Positions 22,670 through 31,511 of a DNA stretch of 64,000 nt are shown in pieces. A program made the position numbers and the translations under genes. Below the pieces are notes generated by a model, which saw only the letters and a list, made by a program, of their open reading frames with translations, did not search any database and had not been told where the DNA came from. Location: the NCBI RefSeq assembly GCF_001676615.1, contig NZ_LYXZ01000056.1, positions 124,001-188,000 on the forward strand, read 5' to 3'. The DNA comes from Labrys sp. WJW (lineage in GTDB: Bacteria > Pseudomonadota > Alphaproteobacteria > Rhizobiales > Labraceae). The number at the start of each line of letters is the position of its first letter. The stretch's first letter is position 1.

Positions 22670-24514
22670 ATGGGCCAGGTTGTTCGGTCTCGACGTCATT
22701 TGCTTGGCGTCCTGCTGGTTCTCGGCGTGCTCGCGGCCTCGGTGGTCTATTATTGGTTCAGGCAGCACCAGCATGCCGAACTGCTGCGCCTCAACGGCGA
22801 GGCAGCGCAGATGGTGGCGCGAAACCTGGCCTTCGAGGCAGCCGGCGTCGGTGGAGGGAGCCCGAGGTCAGGTGCCGCGGATCCGCCCGGCGAAAGCGAG
22901 CCGCGTCTCGTGGTGCAGGCCGGCAATGCCTTTGGCAATGGCTGGACGGCGATGTCGCGCGACGGGCGCCTCCTGCTGACCGCCAATCAATTCGACGATC
23001 TCAGACTATGGGATGTTGCCACGGCGACATTGCTGCGCCGATTTCCCGACACAGGCGAACAGAACTACAAGGTCATCAAGGGATTGGACTTCCTCCGCGA
23101 CGCTGATGCCTTCCTCGTCTGGTACCGAAACAAGGCACGCTCGCAAGACGATCTGACGCTGTTTGATACGCGCGACGGAAAGGTGATCCGGACGTTCGTG
23201 CCCTGCGCGGCGTCGCAGATTTCGACAATGGCATTGAGTCGGGATGGACGGCGCGCCGTCATCGCCTGCAGCAAGGGCGGCATCGTCTTGTGGGACGTCC
23301 AAACCGGCGCTCTGGTGCGATCCCTTCTTGCTGGCGACCCCGGCCGCGCCGCGCCGGCCGACGTCGTCGCCATCTCTCCGGATGGGCGCGCAATTCTGGC
23401 CTCCTGGGAGGATCCGGTGTCGTCGCGGTGGGAAACCGCGTCCTTTGACGCAGAGAGTGGCGGCAAGACCTGCGTCATGCCGGATCAACGCCCTGCGCTT
23501 TCCTGCCTCGTCGAGAGCGATCGACGCTATTGCCAGATTCAGGCGGCGCGGCAGGAGGCCGGCAGGGTTTTCTCGCTCGACGGGCGCAGCGTACTGCTCC
23601 TGGACGCGGGCAGCGGCGATGCCGTGGCGTGGGAGGTCGGGCGCTGCGTTGCGACGGCGCGAAGCGCTCCGCCGGGTCCCGTTGTCGCCGCATCCGCCCG
23701 CAATCCACGCGCCTTGTCGCGGATGCCCGATTCCTCGCTGGTCCTTTGGGATGTCGCGACCGGCATCCGCCTTGCCGCGTGGCCCGGGAGCGATTCCAAT
23801 AACCGGCCGCAGGCTCTCGATTTCTCGGCCGATGGTGGCCTGATTGCCGTCAAGGCCGATGGCGGCGACGTCTATCTTTGGTCCACCATCGACGGAACAT
23901 CGCGCTTTATCCCTCAAAGCAGCTTCAAGCGGAATTTCCAGTTTGCGCCCGATGGGCAAAGCGTACTGTCCACGGAATTCGACTATCCGGTGCGGCTCTG
24001 GCAAGAGGTGGATCAGGAGGCCGGTCAGGAAGCCAAGAACGCCTGGCGGGAGATTTCGCTGGCCGGAAACCCGAGTATCACCCGATTGAGTTTCGGGCCC
24101 AACAGCCAGTTCTTGCAAGTTGCCTCAGGCAGCAGCCTCGTCCAGTGGGACCTGGCTACGGGGCAGGGCACGCTCGCTTATGTCGGCTCGTCACCGGCCA
24201 ATGGCGCGATCGTCTCGCGGGATGGGCGCTGGAAGGCCATCAAGTCCCGAGATGAAAATGGCGGCGTCGAACTGCGGGACGGCCGTAGCGGAGCATTGCT
24301 GGTGACACTCCATGCCAACCAGTCTCCCATCAGCGGCAGGGCCGAAACACTGGCGTTGGCACCGGACGGCCGCTTCGTCACCAATACGGACCCGCGCAGG
24401 GTATTGGCGCTGGTCCGCGGGACGAGCATCCTTCGCCTCGACGATTACATCCGGCAGAATCAGCGCGCCAGCCTGACGGAACTGCTTGGCGAGCAGGCGA
24501 CTACCGGGCCTTGA
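22670..24514 (+). CDS. Membrane-anchored WD40-type beta-propeller protein
   Basis: Function unknown. From the ATG at 22670 the product has 614 residues: an N-terminal helix (LLGVLLVLGVLAASVVYYWF), a short charged segment, then a WD40-like propeller with repeated blade motifs such as SRDGRRAVIACSKGGIVLWD, AISPDGRAILASWED, DFSADGGLIAVKADGGDVYLW, QFAPDGQSVLSTEFDYPVRLW and FGPNSQFLQVASGSSLVQWD. The propeller is probably periplasmic. There is no fused kinase or caspase domain. The start is unsure: a TTG at 22661 fits an upstream AGAGG, and ATGs further upstream lack family support. It lies between dnaE and rpsB, apparently as a single gene. Confidence 0.8.
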   Translation: MGQVVRSRRHLLGVLLVLGVLAASVVYYWFRQHQHAELLRLNGEAAQMVARNLAFEAAGVGGGSPRSGAADPPGESEPRLVVQAGNAFGNGWTAMSRDGRLLLTANQFDDLRLWDVATATLLRRFPDTGEQNYKVIKGLDFLRDADAFLVWYRNKARSQDDLTLFDTRDGKVIRTFVPCAASQISTMALSRDGRRAVIACSKGGIVLWDVQTGALVRSLLAGDPGRAAPADVVAISPDGRAILASWEDPVSSRWETASFDAESGGKTCVMPDQRPALSCLVESDRRYCQIQAARQEAGRVFSLDGRSVLLLDAGSGDAVAWEVGRCVATARSAPPGPVVAASARNPRALSRMPDSSLVLWDVATGIRLAAWPGSDSNNRPQALDFSADGGLIAVKADGGDVYLWSTIDGTSRFIPQSSFKRNFQFAPDGQSVLSTEFDYPVRLWQEVDQEAGQEAKNAWREISLAGNPSITRLSFGPNSQFLQVASGSSLVQWDLATGQGTLAYVGSSPANGAIVSRDGRWKAIKSRDENGGVELRDGRSGALLVTLHANQSPISGRAETLALAPDGRFVTNTDPRRVLALVRGTSILRLDDYIRQNQRASLTELLGEQATTGP

Positions 24515-24529
24515 GGTCGATGGAAGGCC

Positions 24530-24560
24530 GCCTCCGCCGATCGAAAGACACAGCGGAGGC
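24530..24560 (+). terminator. Inverted repeat after the WD40 gene
   Basis: GCCTCCGC and GCGGAGGC enclose about 15 bases, starting roughly 15 bases after the stop. There is no U-tract, so termination is uncertain. Confidence 0.4.
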
Positions 24561-24624
24561 ATAGCCCGTGGCGGTGGAGCGAGCGCAGGATCGAACTTCA
24601 TCGTGATGGCGGATGTCAGGGGGC

Positions 24625-24653
24625 TTGCCTAATCGGCCGCATCCGCTTATAGA
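24625..24653 (+). promoter_or_regulatory. Sigma-70-type promoter for rpsB-tsf
   Basis: TTGCCT (24625-24630), a 17-base spacer and TATAGA (24648-24653). This would start an rpsB mRNA with a leader of about 125 bases. Such a leader could hold the S2 autoregulatory structure known from other bacteria, but I could not delimit it. Confidence 0.65.
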
Positions 24654-24784
24654 GCGCGCCATTCCACACGCGGACGAAGCGGCCCTGCCGCTCCGGTGCC
24701 GTGTTTTGTTTTGTCCGCAATGGCGCGGCGAAGCAGGCACGGTAGATGTCCGCGGAGGCCTTATCAAACCGGAGTTACAACTCT

Positions 24785-25798
24785 ATGGCACTGCCAGATT
24801 TCTCTATGCGCCAGCTGCTCGAAGCTGGAGCCCATTTCGGCCATCAGTCGCACCGCTGGAACCCCAAGATGGGGCCCTATCTCTTCGGCGTGCGTAACGG
24901 CATCCACATCATCGACCTCGCCCAGACGGTTCCCGCGTTCCATCGCGCCCTGCAGGCCGTGTCGGACACGGTTGCCCGTGGCGGTCGCGTGCTGTTCGTC
25001 GGCACCAAGCGCCAGGCCCAGGACGCGGTTGCCGATGCGGCCCGCCGTTCGGCCCAGTATTATGTCAATTCGCGTTGGCTCGGCGGCACGCTGACCAATT
25101 GGAAGACCATCTCCAACTCGATCCAGCGCCTGCGCAAGCTCGACGAGCTGCTCTCCGGTGGTGCTCAGCAGGGCTACACCAAGAAGGAGCGCCTCGACCT
25201 TACCCGCGAGCGCGACAAGCTCGAGCGCGCCCTCGGCGGTATCAAGGACATGGGCGGCACCCCCGACCTGATCTTCATCATCGATACCAACAAGGAAGAC
25301 ATCGCGATCAAGGAAGCCCGCCGCCTCAACATCCCGGTGGCTGCTGTCCTCGATTCGAATTCCGATCCGGATGGCATCACCTTCCCGATTCCGGCCAATG
25401 ATGACGCCGGCCGCGCCCTGTCGCTCTATTGCGATCTCGTCGCCCGCGCCGCTCTCGACGGCATCTCCCGCGCCCATGGCGACATGGGTCTCGACATCGG
25501 CGCCGAGGAAGCTCCGCTGGTCGAGGAACTGCCGGTCGCCGACGAGGCTGCCCCCGCTGGCGAGCTCTTCGAGCTGCTGTCGGCTCCGCGCGGCGCGCCC
25601 GACGACCTGACCAAGCTGACCGGCGTCGGCCCGCAGCTCGAGAAGAAGCTCAACGAGGGCGGCATCTGGCACTATTGGCAGGTGGCTGCCATGACCCCGG
25701 AAGACGTCGCCAAGGTCGATGCCGAGCTCAAGCTCAACGGCCGTATCGATCGCGACGGCTGGGTGGAACTGGCTCGCAATCTGGTTGCCGGCGCCTGA
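24785..25798 (+). CDS. rpsB: 30S ribosomal protein S2 with C-terminal helix-hairpin-helix extension
   Basis: S2 of the small ribosomal subunit. The ATG at 24785 gives MALPDFSMRQLLEAGAHFGH, the normal start, and 337 residues, about 90 more than E. coli S2. The core (to about residue 235) has IDLAQTVPAFHRAL, FVGTKRQAQD, SRWLGGTLTNWKTI and NIPVAAVLDSNSDPDGITFP. The extension contains an acidic linker and a helix-hairpin-helix-like domain (DDLTKLTGVGPQLEKKLNEG). Extended S2 proteins are known in Hyphomicrobiales; the role of the tail is not established. tsf follows, the standard pairing. Confidence 0.97.
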   Translation: MALPDFSMRQLLEAGAHFGHQSHRWNPKMGPYLFGVRNGIHIIDLAQTVPAFHRALQAVSDTVARGGRVLFVGTKRQAQDAVADAARRSAQYYVNSRWLGGTLTNWKTISNSIQRLRKLDELLSGGAQQGYTKKERLDLTRERDKLERALGGIKDMGGTPDLIFIIDTNKEDIAIKEARRLNIPVAAVLDSNSDPDGITFPIPANDDAGRALSLYCDLVARAALDGISRAHGDMGLDIGAEEAPLVEELPVADEAAPAGELFELLSAPRGAPDDLTKLTGVGPQLEKKLNEGGIWHYWQVAAMTPEDVAKVDAELKLNGRIDRDGWVELARNLVAGA

Positions 25799-25822
25799 CC
25801 TTCCAGGGTCTGTGGTTTTTTG

Positions 25823-25843
25823 GGCTGCAATCTGATTGCAGCC
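25823..25843 (+). other. Hairpin between rpsB and tsf
   Basis: GGCTGCAATC and GATTGCAGCC are exact complements around a single T, giving an eight-base stem with a small loop, 24 bases after the rpsB stop. The bases after it are only moderately T-rich. It may be an attenuator tuning the S2 to EF-Ts ratio. Confidence 0.5.
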
Positions 25844-25964
25844 TTCCTATCTATTCCTGAACACGGCCCGGTTGCTCGCCTTCCAATTGTGATGTTGGAG
25901 TGGTAAGCGCCGGGCCGCTTCCCATCACCGGACCAGTTCCGGTTTCCCAAAGAGGTATCCTGCG

Positions 25965-26894
25965 ATGTCGAACATTACCGCCGCCATGGTTAAAGAGCTG
26001 CGCGAACAGACCGGCGCGGGCATGATGGATTGCAAGGCAGCGCTCACCGAGACCGCCGGCGATCTGGAAGCCGCCGTTGACTGGCTGCGCAAGAAGGGCC
26101 TGTCCAAGGCCGCCAAGAAGGCCGGCCGTGTCGCCGCCGAAGGGCTCGTCGCCGTTCTGGTCGACGGCAATCAGGGCGTTGCCGTAGAGGTCAATTCCGA
26201 GACCGACTTCGTCGCCCGCAACCCCGAGTTCCAGGATCTCGTCTCCGGTATCGCCGAAGTCGCCCTGAAGACTGGTGAGGATGTCGAGGCCATCAAGGCT
26301 GCTGGCTTCCCCGGCGGCGGTTCGGTGGATGAGAAGATCGCCAACACGGTGGCCAAGATCGGCGAGAACATGTCGTTGCGCCGCGCCAAGATCGTCTCGG
26401 TCGGGCAGGGCGTGCTGGCAACCTATGTCCACAATCCCGTGATTGCCAACAAGGGCCGCATCGGCGTGATCGTGGCGCTCGAATCGACCGGCGATGCCGA
26501 GAAGCTGGCCGAGCTCGGCCGTCAGATCGCCATGCATGTCGCTTCCTCGAACCCGGTTGCGGTCGATGCCGCCGGCGTCGATGCCGCGACCATCGAGCGC
26601 GAGAAGACCATTCTCGCCGACAAGTATCGCGAGCAGGGCAAGCCGGAAGCGGCGATCGCCAAGATCGTCGAGAGCGGCATCAAGACCTATTTCAAGGAAG
26701 TGACCTTGCTGGAGCAGGGCTTCATCTTCGATCCCTCCAAGTCGGTCGGCCAGGCCGTCAAGGAGAGCGAAGGCGCCGCCGGCGCGCCGATCAAGGTGGC
26801 GGGCTTCGTGCGTTACGCCCTCGGCGATGGCATCGAGAAGCAGGAAAGCGACTTCGCGGCCGAAGTCGCTGCCCAGGCTGGCCACGCCGCCTGA
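25965..26894 (+). CDS. tsf: Translation elongation factor Ts
   Basis: Guanine-nucleotide exchange factor for EF-Tu. The 309 residues begin with MSNITAAMVKELREQTGAGM and the signature DCKAALTETAGDLEAAVDWL-type block, then NSETDFVARNPEFQ, which contacts EF-Tu. Length matches the family. AGAGGT lies a few bases upstream of the ATG. It is the second gene of rpsB-tsf; a strong stem-loop separates it from pyrH, so pyrH may have partly separate expression. Confidence 0.98.
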   Translation: MSNITAAMVKELREQTGAGMMDCKAALTETAGDLEAAVDWLRKKGLSKAAKKAGRVAAEGLVAVLVDGNQGVAVEVNSETDFVARNPEFQDLVSGIAEVALKTGEDVEAIKAAGFPGGGSVDEKIANTVAKIGENMSLRRAKIVSVGQGVLATYVHNPVIANKGRIGVIVALESTGDAEKLAELGRQIAMHVASSNPVAVDAAGVDAATIEREKTILADKYREQGKPEAAIAKIVESGIKTYFKEVTLLEQGFIFDPSKSVGQAVKESEGAAGAPIKVAGFVRYALGDGIEKQESDFAAEVAAQAGHAA

Positions 26895-26953
26895 GCCTCT
26901 TCTTCCAGGAATCGCCGCCGGCCGTATTTCGGCCATGTGGATGACGGAGATCG

Positions 26954-26982
26954 ACAACAGGCGGCCATGGGCCGCCTGTTGT
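26954..26982 (+). other. 13-bp stem-loop between tsf and pyrH
   Basis: ACAACAGGCGGCC and GGCCGCCTGTTGT, exact complements around ATG (26967-26969). It is 60 bases past the tsf stop and 30 bases before the pyrH ATG. It lacks a U-tract, so a leaky terminator, an RNase barrier or a pyrH leader element are all possible. Confidence 0.7.
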
Positions 26983-27011
26983 ATAAGTGGCCAGCGAATC
27001 GGAGAGCAATC

Positions 27012-27728
27012 ATGGCGGTCCTTCCCTATAAACGCGTCCTGGTGAAGCTTTCCGGCGAGGCATTGATGGGAGGCGAGGCCTTCGGCATCGACCGGGCCAC
27101 GGTGCGGCGCATTGCCGAGGACGTGATCGAAGCCGTCAAGCTCGGCGTCGAAGTCGCCGTGGTGGTGGGCGGCGGCAATATCTTCCGCGGCTCGCAGATC
27201 GCAGGCATGGGTCTGTCGCGGCCTGCAGCAGATTCCATGGGCATGCTCGCCACCGTGATGAACGTCATCGCGCTCGAAGCCCAGCTCGCATCGCTCGGCC
27301 AGTCCGCCCGCGCCATGTCCGGCGTCGCCATGCCGTCGGTGGTCGAGACCTATACGCGTCAGCAGGCGATGGAGCACCTTGCCAAGGACCGTGTCGTGCT
27401 GCTGGCGGGCGGCACCGGCAATCCCTTCTTCACCACCGATACCGGCGGCGCGTTGCGCGCTGCGGAGCTGGAATGCAATGTCCTGATGAAGGGCACGCAG
27501 GTCGATGGCATCTATTCCGCCGATCCCAAGAAGGACCCGGCCGCGACCCGCTATGATCACATCACCCATGACGAGGTCATCCGCAAAGACCTCAAGATCA
27601 TGGATACGGCGGCGTTTGCGCTTGCCCGCGAGGCTCGCTTGCCGATAATTGTTTTTTCGATTCAACAACCCGGATCCCTGGCAGCCGTGCTGCGTGGAGA
27701 AGGGCGTTGCACCCTGGTCACTCCCTGA
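27012..27728 (+). CDS. pyrH: UMP kinase
   Basis: Phosphorylates UMP to UDP in pyrimidine nucleotide synthesis; bacterial PyrH is an amino-acid-kinase-family hexamer regulated by GTP and UTP. The ATG at 27012 gives MAVLPYKRVLVKLSGEALMG and 238 residues, with GGAGAG six bases upstream. Visible motifs: KLSGEALMGGEAFGID, VVVGGGNIFRGSQIAG (phosphate-binding Gly loop), GGTGNPFFTTDTGGALRAAE, and DGIYSADPKKDP. frr follows after 34 bases. Confidence 0.98.
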   Translation: MAVLPYKRVLVKLSGEALMGGEAFGIDRATVRRIAEDVIEAVKLGVEVAVVVGGGNIFRGSQIAGMGLSRPAADSMGMLATVMNVIALEAQLASLGQSARAMSGVAMPSVVETYTRQQAMEHLAKDRVVLLAGGTGNPFFTTDTGGALRAAELECNVLMKGTQVDGIYSADPKKDPAATRYDHITHDEVIRKDLKIMDTAAFALAREARLPIIVFSIQQPGSLAAVLRGEGRCTLVTP

Positions 27729-27762
27729 CCGCTTCCATCAAAGAAATTTCGAGGGCAGGAAC

Positions 27763-28323
27763 ATGACTGCGTCATTCGATATCGCCGAGGTCAAGCGCCG
27801 CATGGAAGGCGCGCTCAATGCGCTGAAACATGAGTTGGGTGGACTTCGTACCGGCCGGGCCTCTTCTTCGCTGCTCGAACCGGTGCATGTCGATGCCTAT
27901 GGCGCCAGCATGTCGCTGTCCCAGGTCGCTACCATTTCGGTGCCCGAACCGCGCTTGATCAGTGTGCAGGTCTGGGACCGCGGCATGGTTGGTGCCGTCG
28001 AGAAGGCGATCATGAATTCCAATCTCGGTCTCAATCCGCAGACCGAGGGCCAGGTGATCCGGCTGCGCATTCCCGAGATGACGCAGGATCGCCGTAAGGA
28101 ATTGGTCAAGGTCGCGCATAAATACGCAGAATCGGCACGCGTGGCGGTGCGGCATGTCCGTCGCGACGGCCTGGATATCCTGAAGAAGACGGAAAAGGAC
28201 GGTGCCATCGGCGAGGACGAAGAAAAGCGTCTGGCCGATCAGGTGCAGAAGGCGACCGATGCGATGATCGCCGAAATCGACAAGACGCTCGTCTCCAAGG
28301 AGAAGGAAATCATGCAGGTGTGA
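27763..28323 (+). CDS. frr: Ribosome recycling factor
   Basis: With EF-G, splits post-termination ribosomes. The 186 residues match the family, with the start MTASFDIAEVKRRMEGALNA and the conserved helix ELGGLRTGRASSSLLEPVHV, then QDRRKELVKVAHKYAESARV. The ATG at 27763 was chosen by family alignment from memory and because an AGGA lies two to three bases upstream; an earlier in-frame start would overlap pyrH. It is in the usual pyrH-frr-uppS order. Confidence 0.98.
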   Translation: MTASFDIAEVKRRMEGALNALKHELGGLRTGRASSSLLEPVHVDAYGASMSLSQVATISVPEPRLISVQVWDRGMVGAVEKAIMNSNLGLNPQTEGQVIRLRIPEMTQDRRKELVKVAHKYAESARVAVRHVRRDGLDILKKTEKDGAIGEDEEKRLADQVQKATDAMIAEIDKTLVSKEKEIMQV

Positions 28324-28456
28324 CGGAAGAGGGTTGCAGACTATCCGCAAGGACTATTCTACTTCCCCAATTCGACACCAATTATCCACTGTCTATCCGA
28401 TGATCGTTCGATAGAATTCGTGCCAGCCGGTTCGGCGGAGAAGCTTCGAGGCACCA

Positions 28457-29227
28457 ATGTTTGGCAGGGACGAAATCGACGATACCACCGTGGCGGCCCC
28501 GCCGACTCATGTCGCCATCATCATGGATGGCAATGGCCGCTGGGCCTCCAAGCGCCTGATGCCCCGTTTCGAGGGGCATCGCCGGGGCGTCGAAGCACTC
28601 AGGCGGACCGTCCGCGCCGCCGCGGAACTGGGCATCCGCTATCTTACGCTCTACTCCTTCTCCTCGGAAAATTGGTCGAGACCTCGAACCGAGGTCGACT
28701 ATCTCATGGGATTGGTGAAGCGTTTCGTTCGCAACGATCTGGCGGACCTGCATGCCAACAATGTTCGGGTGCGCATCATCGGCGAACGCGAGGGGCTCGA
28801 CGCAGAGCTTGCCGAACTCCTGGTCGAGGTCGAAAACCTCACAGCTGCCAATACGGGGCTGACCCTGGTGGTGGCGTTCAACTATGGCGCCCGGCAGGAG
28901 ATCGTCGCTGCCGCACGGCGCCTGGCCCAGCAGGTGGCAGAGGGGACGCTCAAGCCGCAGGACATCACGGCCGATGCCCTTGCCGCCAATCTTCATACGC
29001 ATGATATTCCGGATCCGGATCTGGTCATTCGAACCTCCGGCGAACAGAGGCTTTCCAATTTCCTGCTTTGGCAGGCGGCCTATGCCGAATTCGTCTTCGT
29101 TCCCCTGCTCTGGCCGGATTTCGATCGGCGCGCCCTGGAGGCTGCGTTGGCCGAATACCATGCTCGTGATCGTCGTTTCGGGGGGCTCGGCGAAGCCAAT
29201 CCGCCCCGTCAGGCCAATTCCGGCTAG
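28457..29227 (+). CDS. uppS: Isoprenyl transferase (undecaprenyl diphosphate synthase)
   Basis: Cis-prenyltransferase extending farnesyl diphosphate with isopentenyl diphosphate to the C55 carrier used for peptidoglycan and O-antigen. The 256 residues include HVAIIMDGNGRWAS with the catalytic Asp at about residue 24, LTLYSFSSENWSRP, and near the C-terminus DLVIRTSGEQRLSNFLLWQ and YAEFVF, all family signatures. GAAGC is a weak ribosome binding site. cdsA follows about 100 bases on. Confidence 0.97.
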   Translation: MFGRDEIDDTTVAAPPTHVAIIMDGNGRWASKRLMPRFEGHRRGVEALRRTVRAAAELGIRYLTLYSFSSENWSRPRTEVDYLMGLVKRFVRNDLADLHANNVRVRIIGEREGLDAELAELLVEVENLTAANTGLTLVVAFNYGARQEIVAAARRLAQQVAEGTLKPQDITADALAANLHTHDIPDPDLVIRTSGEQRLSNFLLWQAAYAEFVFVPLLWPDFDRRALEAALAEYHARDRRFGGLGEANPPRQANSG

Positions 29228-29336
29228 GGCAATATCGTCGGCGTGCCTGTGGGGGATGATGTGAGAGCAGTTTTGTGTCGGGGGATAGCGGCTGGCCGTC
29301 CGCGGGGGACGGTTTCATCCGCCCGTGGTCTCTGAC

Positions 29337-30161
29337 ATGGCGGGCGTATCCAAGGCCAACTGGTCCGATCTTTCCATCCGTATCGCCTCGGCCCTGGTCA
29401 TGGCCGGGCTGGCGTTGGCCACCGCCTGGTGGGGCGGGCCGCTTTTCGCGTTGTTCTGGTTTCTCGCAGCCGCAGCCGTCCTGTGCGAATGGCTGTTCCT
29501 GATCGCCGGCGGCCGACGGGATTGGTTGATCGTTGCGCTTGGTGTCGGCTTGCTCGCGGTATCGACCGTGCTCGCCCTGGGCGGGCAGGGAGGCGCAGCC
29601 CTGCTGACAGTCCTGGGAGGCGCGGCGGTGATGGGGGGGCTGGCCTGGGGGAGAGGGGCGATGCAGCCTTTGCTGGTCGCGGCCGCCTTGCCCTATGCGG
29701 CCTGCGTGGTCTTGCCGGCTACCCTGCTAAGGTTGGACGAGCCCTATGGCATGCGTGCCATTTTCGTGCTGTTCGCCATTGTCTGGGGCTCTGACGTGCT
29801 GGCCTACTTTACCGGCCGCACCTTTGGCGGGCCGAAGCTGTGGCCGAGGGTCAGCCCAAAGAAAACCTGGTCGGGTTTCATCGGTGGTACGGTGTTTGCC
29901 GCCTTGGCGGCCGGCCTGGTTGGCGGCTCTCTTGTTCTGGTTCCCATAGGCGCGGTGCTGGCAGCGATCTCTCAGGGGGGCGATCTCCTTGAATCCGCCT
30001 TGAAGCGCCGCTTTGATGCCAAGGATGCGAGCCATCTGATCCCGGGTCATGGCGGCGTCATGGATAGGCTCGACGGCTTCCTGGCGGCGGCACTGGCCGC
30101 CTTGCTGATCGGACTTGTGCATGCCGGATTGCACCCGGCCCAGGGCTTCATTGTGTGGTAG
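29337..30161 (+). CDS. cdsA: Phosphatidate cytidylyltransferase
   Basis: Makes CDP-diacylglycerol from phosphatidate and CTP, the branch point of phospholipid synthesis. From the ATG at 29337 it has 274 residues; an in-frame GTG at 29325 would add four. About seven hydrophobic helices are visible, and the signature ESALKRRFDAKDASHLIPGH then GGVMDRLDG near the C-terminus is diagnostic. WPRVSPKKTWSGFIGG is a second conserved stretch. No clear ribosome binding site precedes either start. Between uppS and rseP in the conserved envelope block; dxr, found here in some relatives, is absent. Confidence 0.95.
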   Translation: MAGVSKANWSDLSIRIASALVMAGLALATAWWGGPLFALFWFLAAAAVLCEWLFLIAGGRRDWLIVALGVGLLAVSTVLALGGQGGAALLTVLGGAAVMGGLAWGRGAMQPLLVAAALPYAACVVLPATLLRLDEPYGMRAIFVLFAIVWGSDVLAYFTGRTFGGPKLWPRVSPKKTWSGFIGGTVFAALAAGLVGGSLVLVPIGAVLAAISQGGDLLESALKRRFDAKDASHLIPGHGGVMDRLDGFLAAALAALLIGLVHAGLHPAQGFIVW

Positions 30162-30213
30162 TGCCGAAAAAGCAGGGCGGTCTGGCCTGGCTTCTGGTGC
30201 GTGAGGGGAACGG

Positions 30214-31338
30214 ATGATGGGTCTTCTGGATAGTTTCGGTCTCGGTGCTCTCGGCTTCGTGCCGTTCATCGTGATCATTTCCATCCTGATCTTCTTTCAC
30301 GAGCTTGGGCATTTCCTGGTCGGGCGCTGGTGCGGCGTGAAGGTCGTGACCTTTTCGATCGGCTTTGGGCCGGAATTGTTCGGCTATGACGATCGGCACG
30401 GTACCCATTGGCGCATCGCGGCAATCCCGCTCGGTGGCTATGTGCGCTTCTTCGGCGATGCCAATGCCGCTTCCCTGCCCGATGAGGAGCGCAACCAGCT
30501 GATGACGCCGGAGGAGCGGGCGGTCAGTCTGTTCCACAAACCGGTCTGGCAGCGCATCGCCATCGTGGCGGCAGGTCCTTTGGCCAATTTCATCCTGGCC
30601 GCCTTCGTCTTCGCCGCCGCATTCTCGATTTATGGTTACCCGAATTCTGACGCCATTATCGGGCCGATCAAGGCTGATGGGCCGGCGGCTAAGGCCGGCC
30701 TGCGCAAGGGTGACCGGATCGTGGAGGTCAACGGCACCAAGGTCACACTGTTCGACCAGCTTCCTGAGCTGATTTCGGCCGAGCCGGGACGTCCTGTGAA
30801 TCTCACCATCGAGCGGGGGCAGGAGAGTTTCGACGTGAGTGTCACGCCGGAAACCCGCACCTTCACCACGCCGGATGGCAAGACCATTTCGCGGGCGATC
30901 ATCGGCATCGGCCCCGGCGGCATGTCGCGCCTCGATCCTGTCTCCGCGCTGTGGCAGGGTACCAAGGAAACGGGGCAAGGTATTGGTGCATCAGCGAAAT
31001 TTATCTACGATCTTTTTGCGGGCCGCGGCGATCCCAAGCAGGTGACGGGCATTGTCGGCATTGCGGTAGCCTCCAAGACGATCACCGAAACCATCGGGTT
31101 CGCCGGCCTGATCCTGCTGACGGCGGGGCTGTCGATTTCGGTCGGCTTCATCAATCTGTTGCCGATACCGGTTCTAGATGGCGGTCATCTGGTCTTCTAC
31201 GCCATCGAGGCGATCCGTGGCAGGCCGGTTGGAGCGCGCGCGCAGGAGTTGTCCTTCGGCATCGGGCTCATGTTGATAATTACAATCACCGTTTTGGTGT
31301 TGGGCCATGATCTGTCACAGCAATTATCGGGCGGCTGA
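30214..31338 (+). CDS. rseP: RIP metalloprotease RseP (site-2 protease)
   Basis: Intramembrane zinc protease that cleaves membrane-anchored anti-sigma factors and signal peptides. The 374 residues have the zinc motif HELGH at about 29-33 in the first helix, a membrane-embedded segment after it, a single PDZ-like domain (PAAKAGLRKGDRIVEVNGTK, about 150-170) and the second active-site motif LLPIPVLDGGHLVFY near the C-terminus. Two ATGs in tandem at 30214 and 30217 are possible starts. It precedes bamA, a common link between envelope stress sensing and outer-membrane assembly. Confidence 0.96.
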   Translation: MMGLLDSFGLGALGFVPFIVIISILIFFHELGHFLVGRWCGVKVVTFSIGFGPELFGYDDRHGTHWRIAAIPLGGYVRFFGDANAASLPDEERNQLMTPEERAVSLFHKPVWQRIAIVAAGPLANFILAAFVFAAAFSIYGYPNSDAIIGPIKADGPAAKAGLRKGDRIVEVNGTKVTLFDQLPELISAEPGRPVNLTIERGQESFDVSVTPETRTFTTPDGKTISRAIIGIGPGGMSRLDPVSALWQGTKETGQGIGASAKFIYDLFAGRGDPKQVTGIVGIAVASKTITETIGFAGLILLTAGLSISVGFINLLPIPVLDGGHLVFYAIEAIRGRPVGARAQELSFGIGLMLIITITVLVLGHDLSQQLSGG

Positions 31339-31511
31339 GAGGGCGTGGCGGATTCGCAACGGTCTCCCAAAAAAGGACGGATGGCGGCCGAGGGTCGGTT
31401 TGCATGCGTCCGGAAACCCTGTAGAAGCATTTCCAATGAGAGCAATGCGGGCTGGCGAGGTTTGGCGTTGAACTCGACTTGGTTTGGTAAAAAGAGTGGG
31501 ATTTAGACCCG

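Noticed and set aside
25851..27668. A 605-codon minus-strand open frame opposite tsf and pyrH
   Set aside because: It spans two well-identified genes and the hairpin between them; it is a codon-bias artefact.
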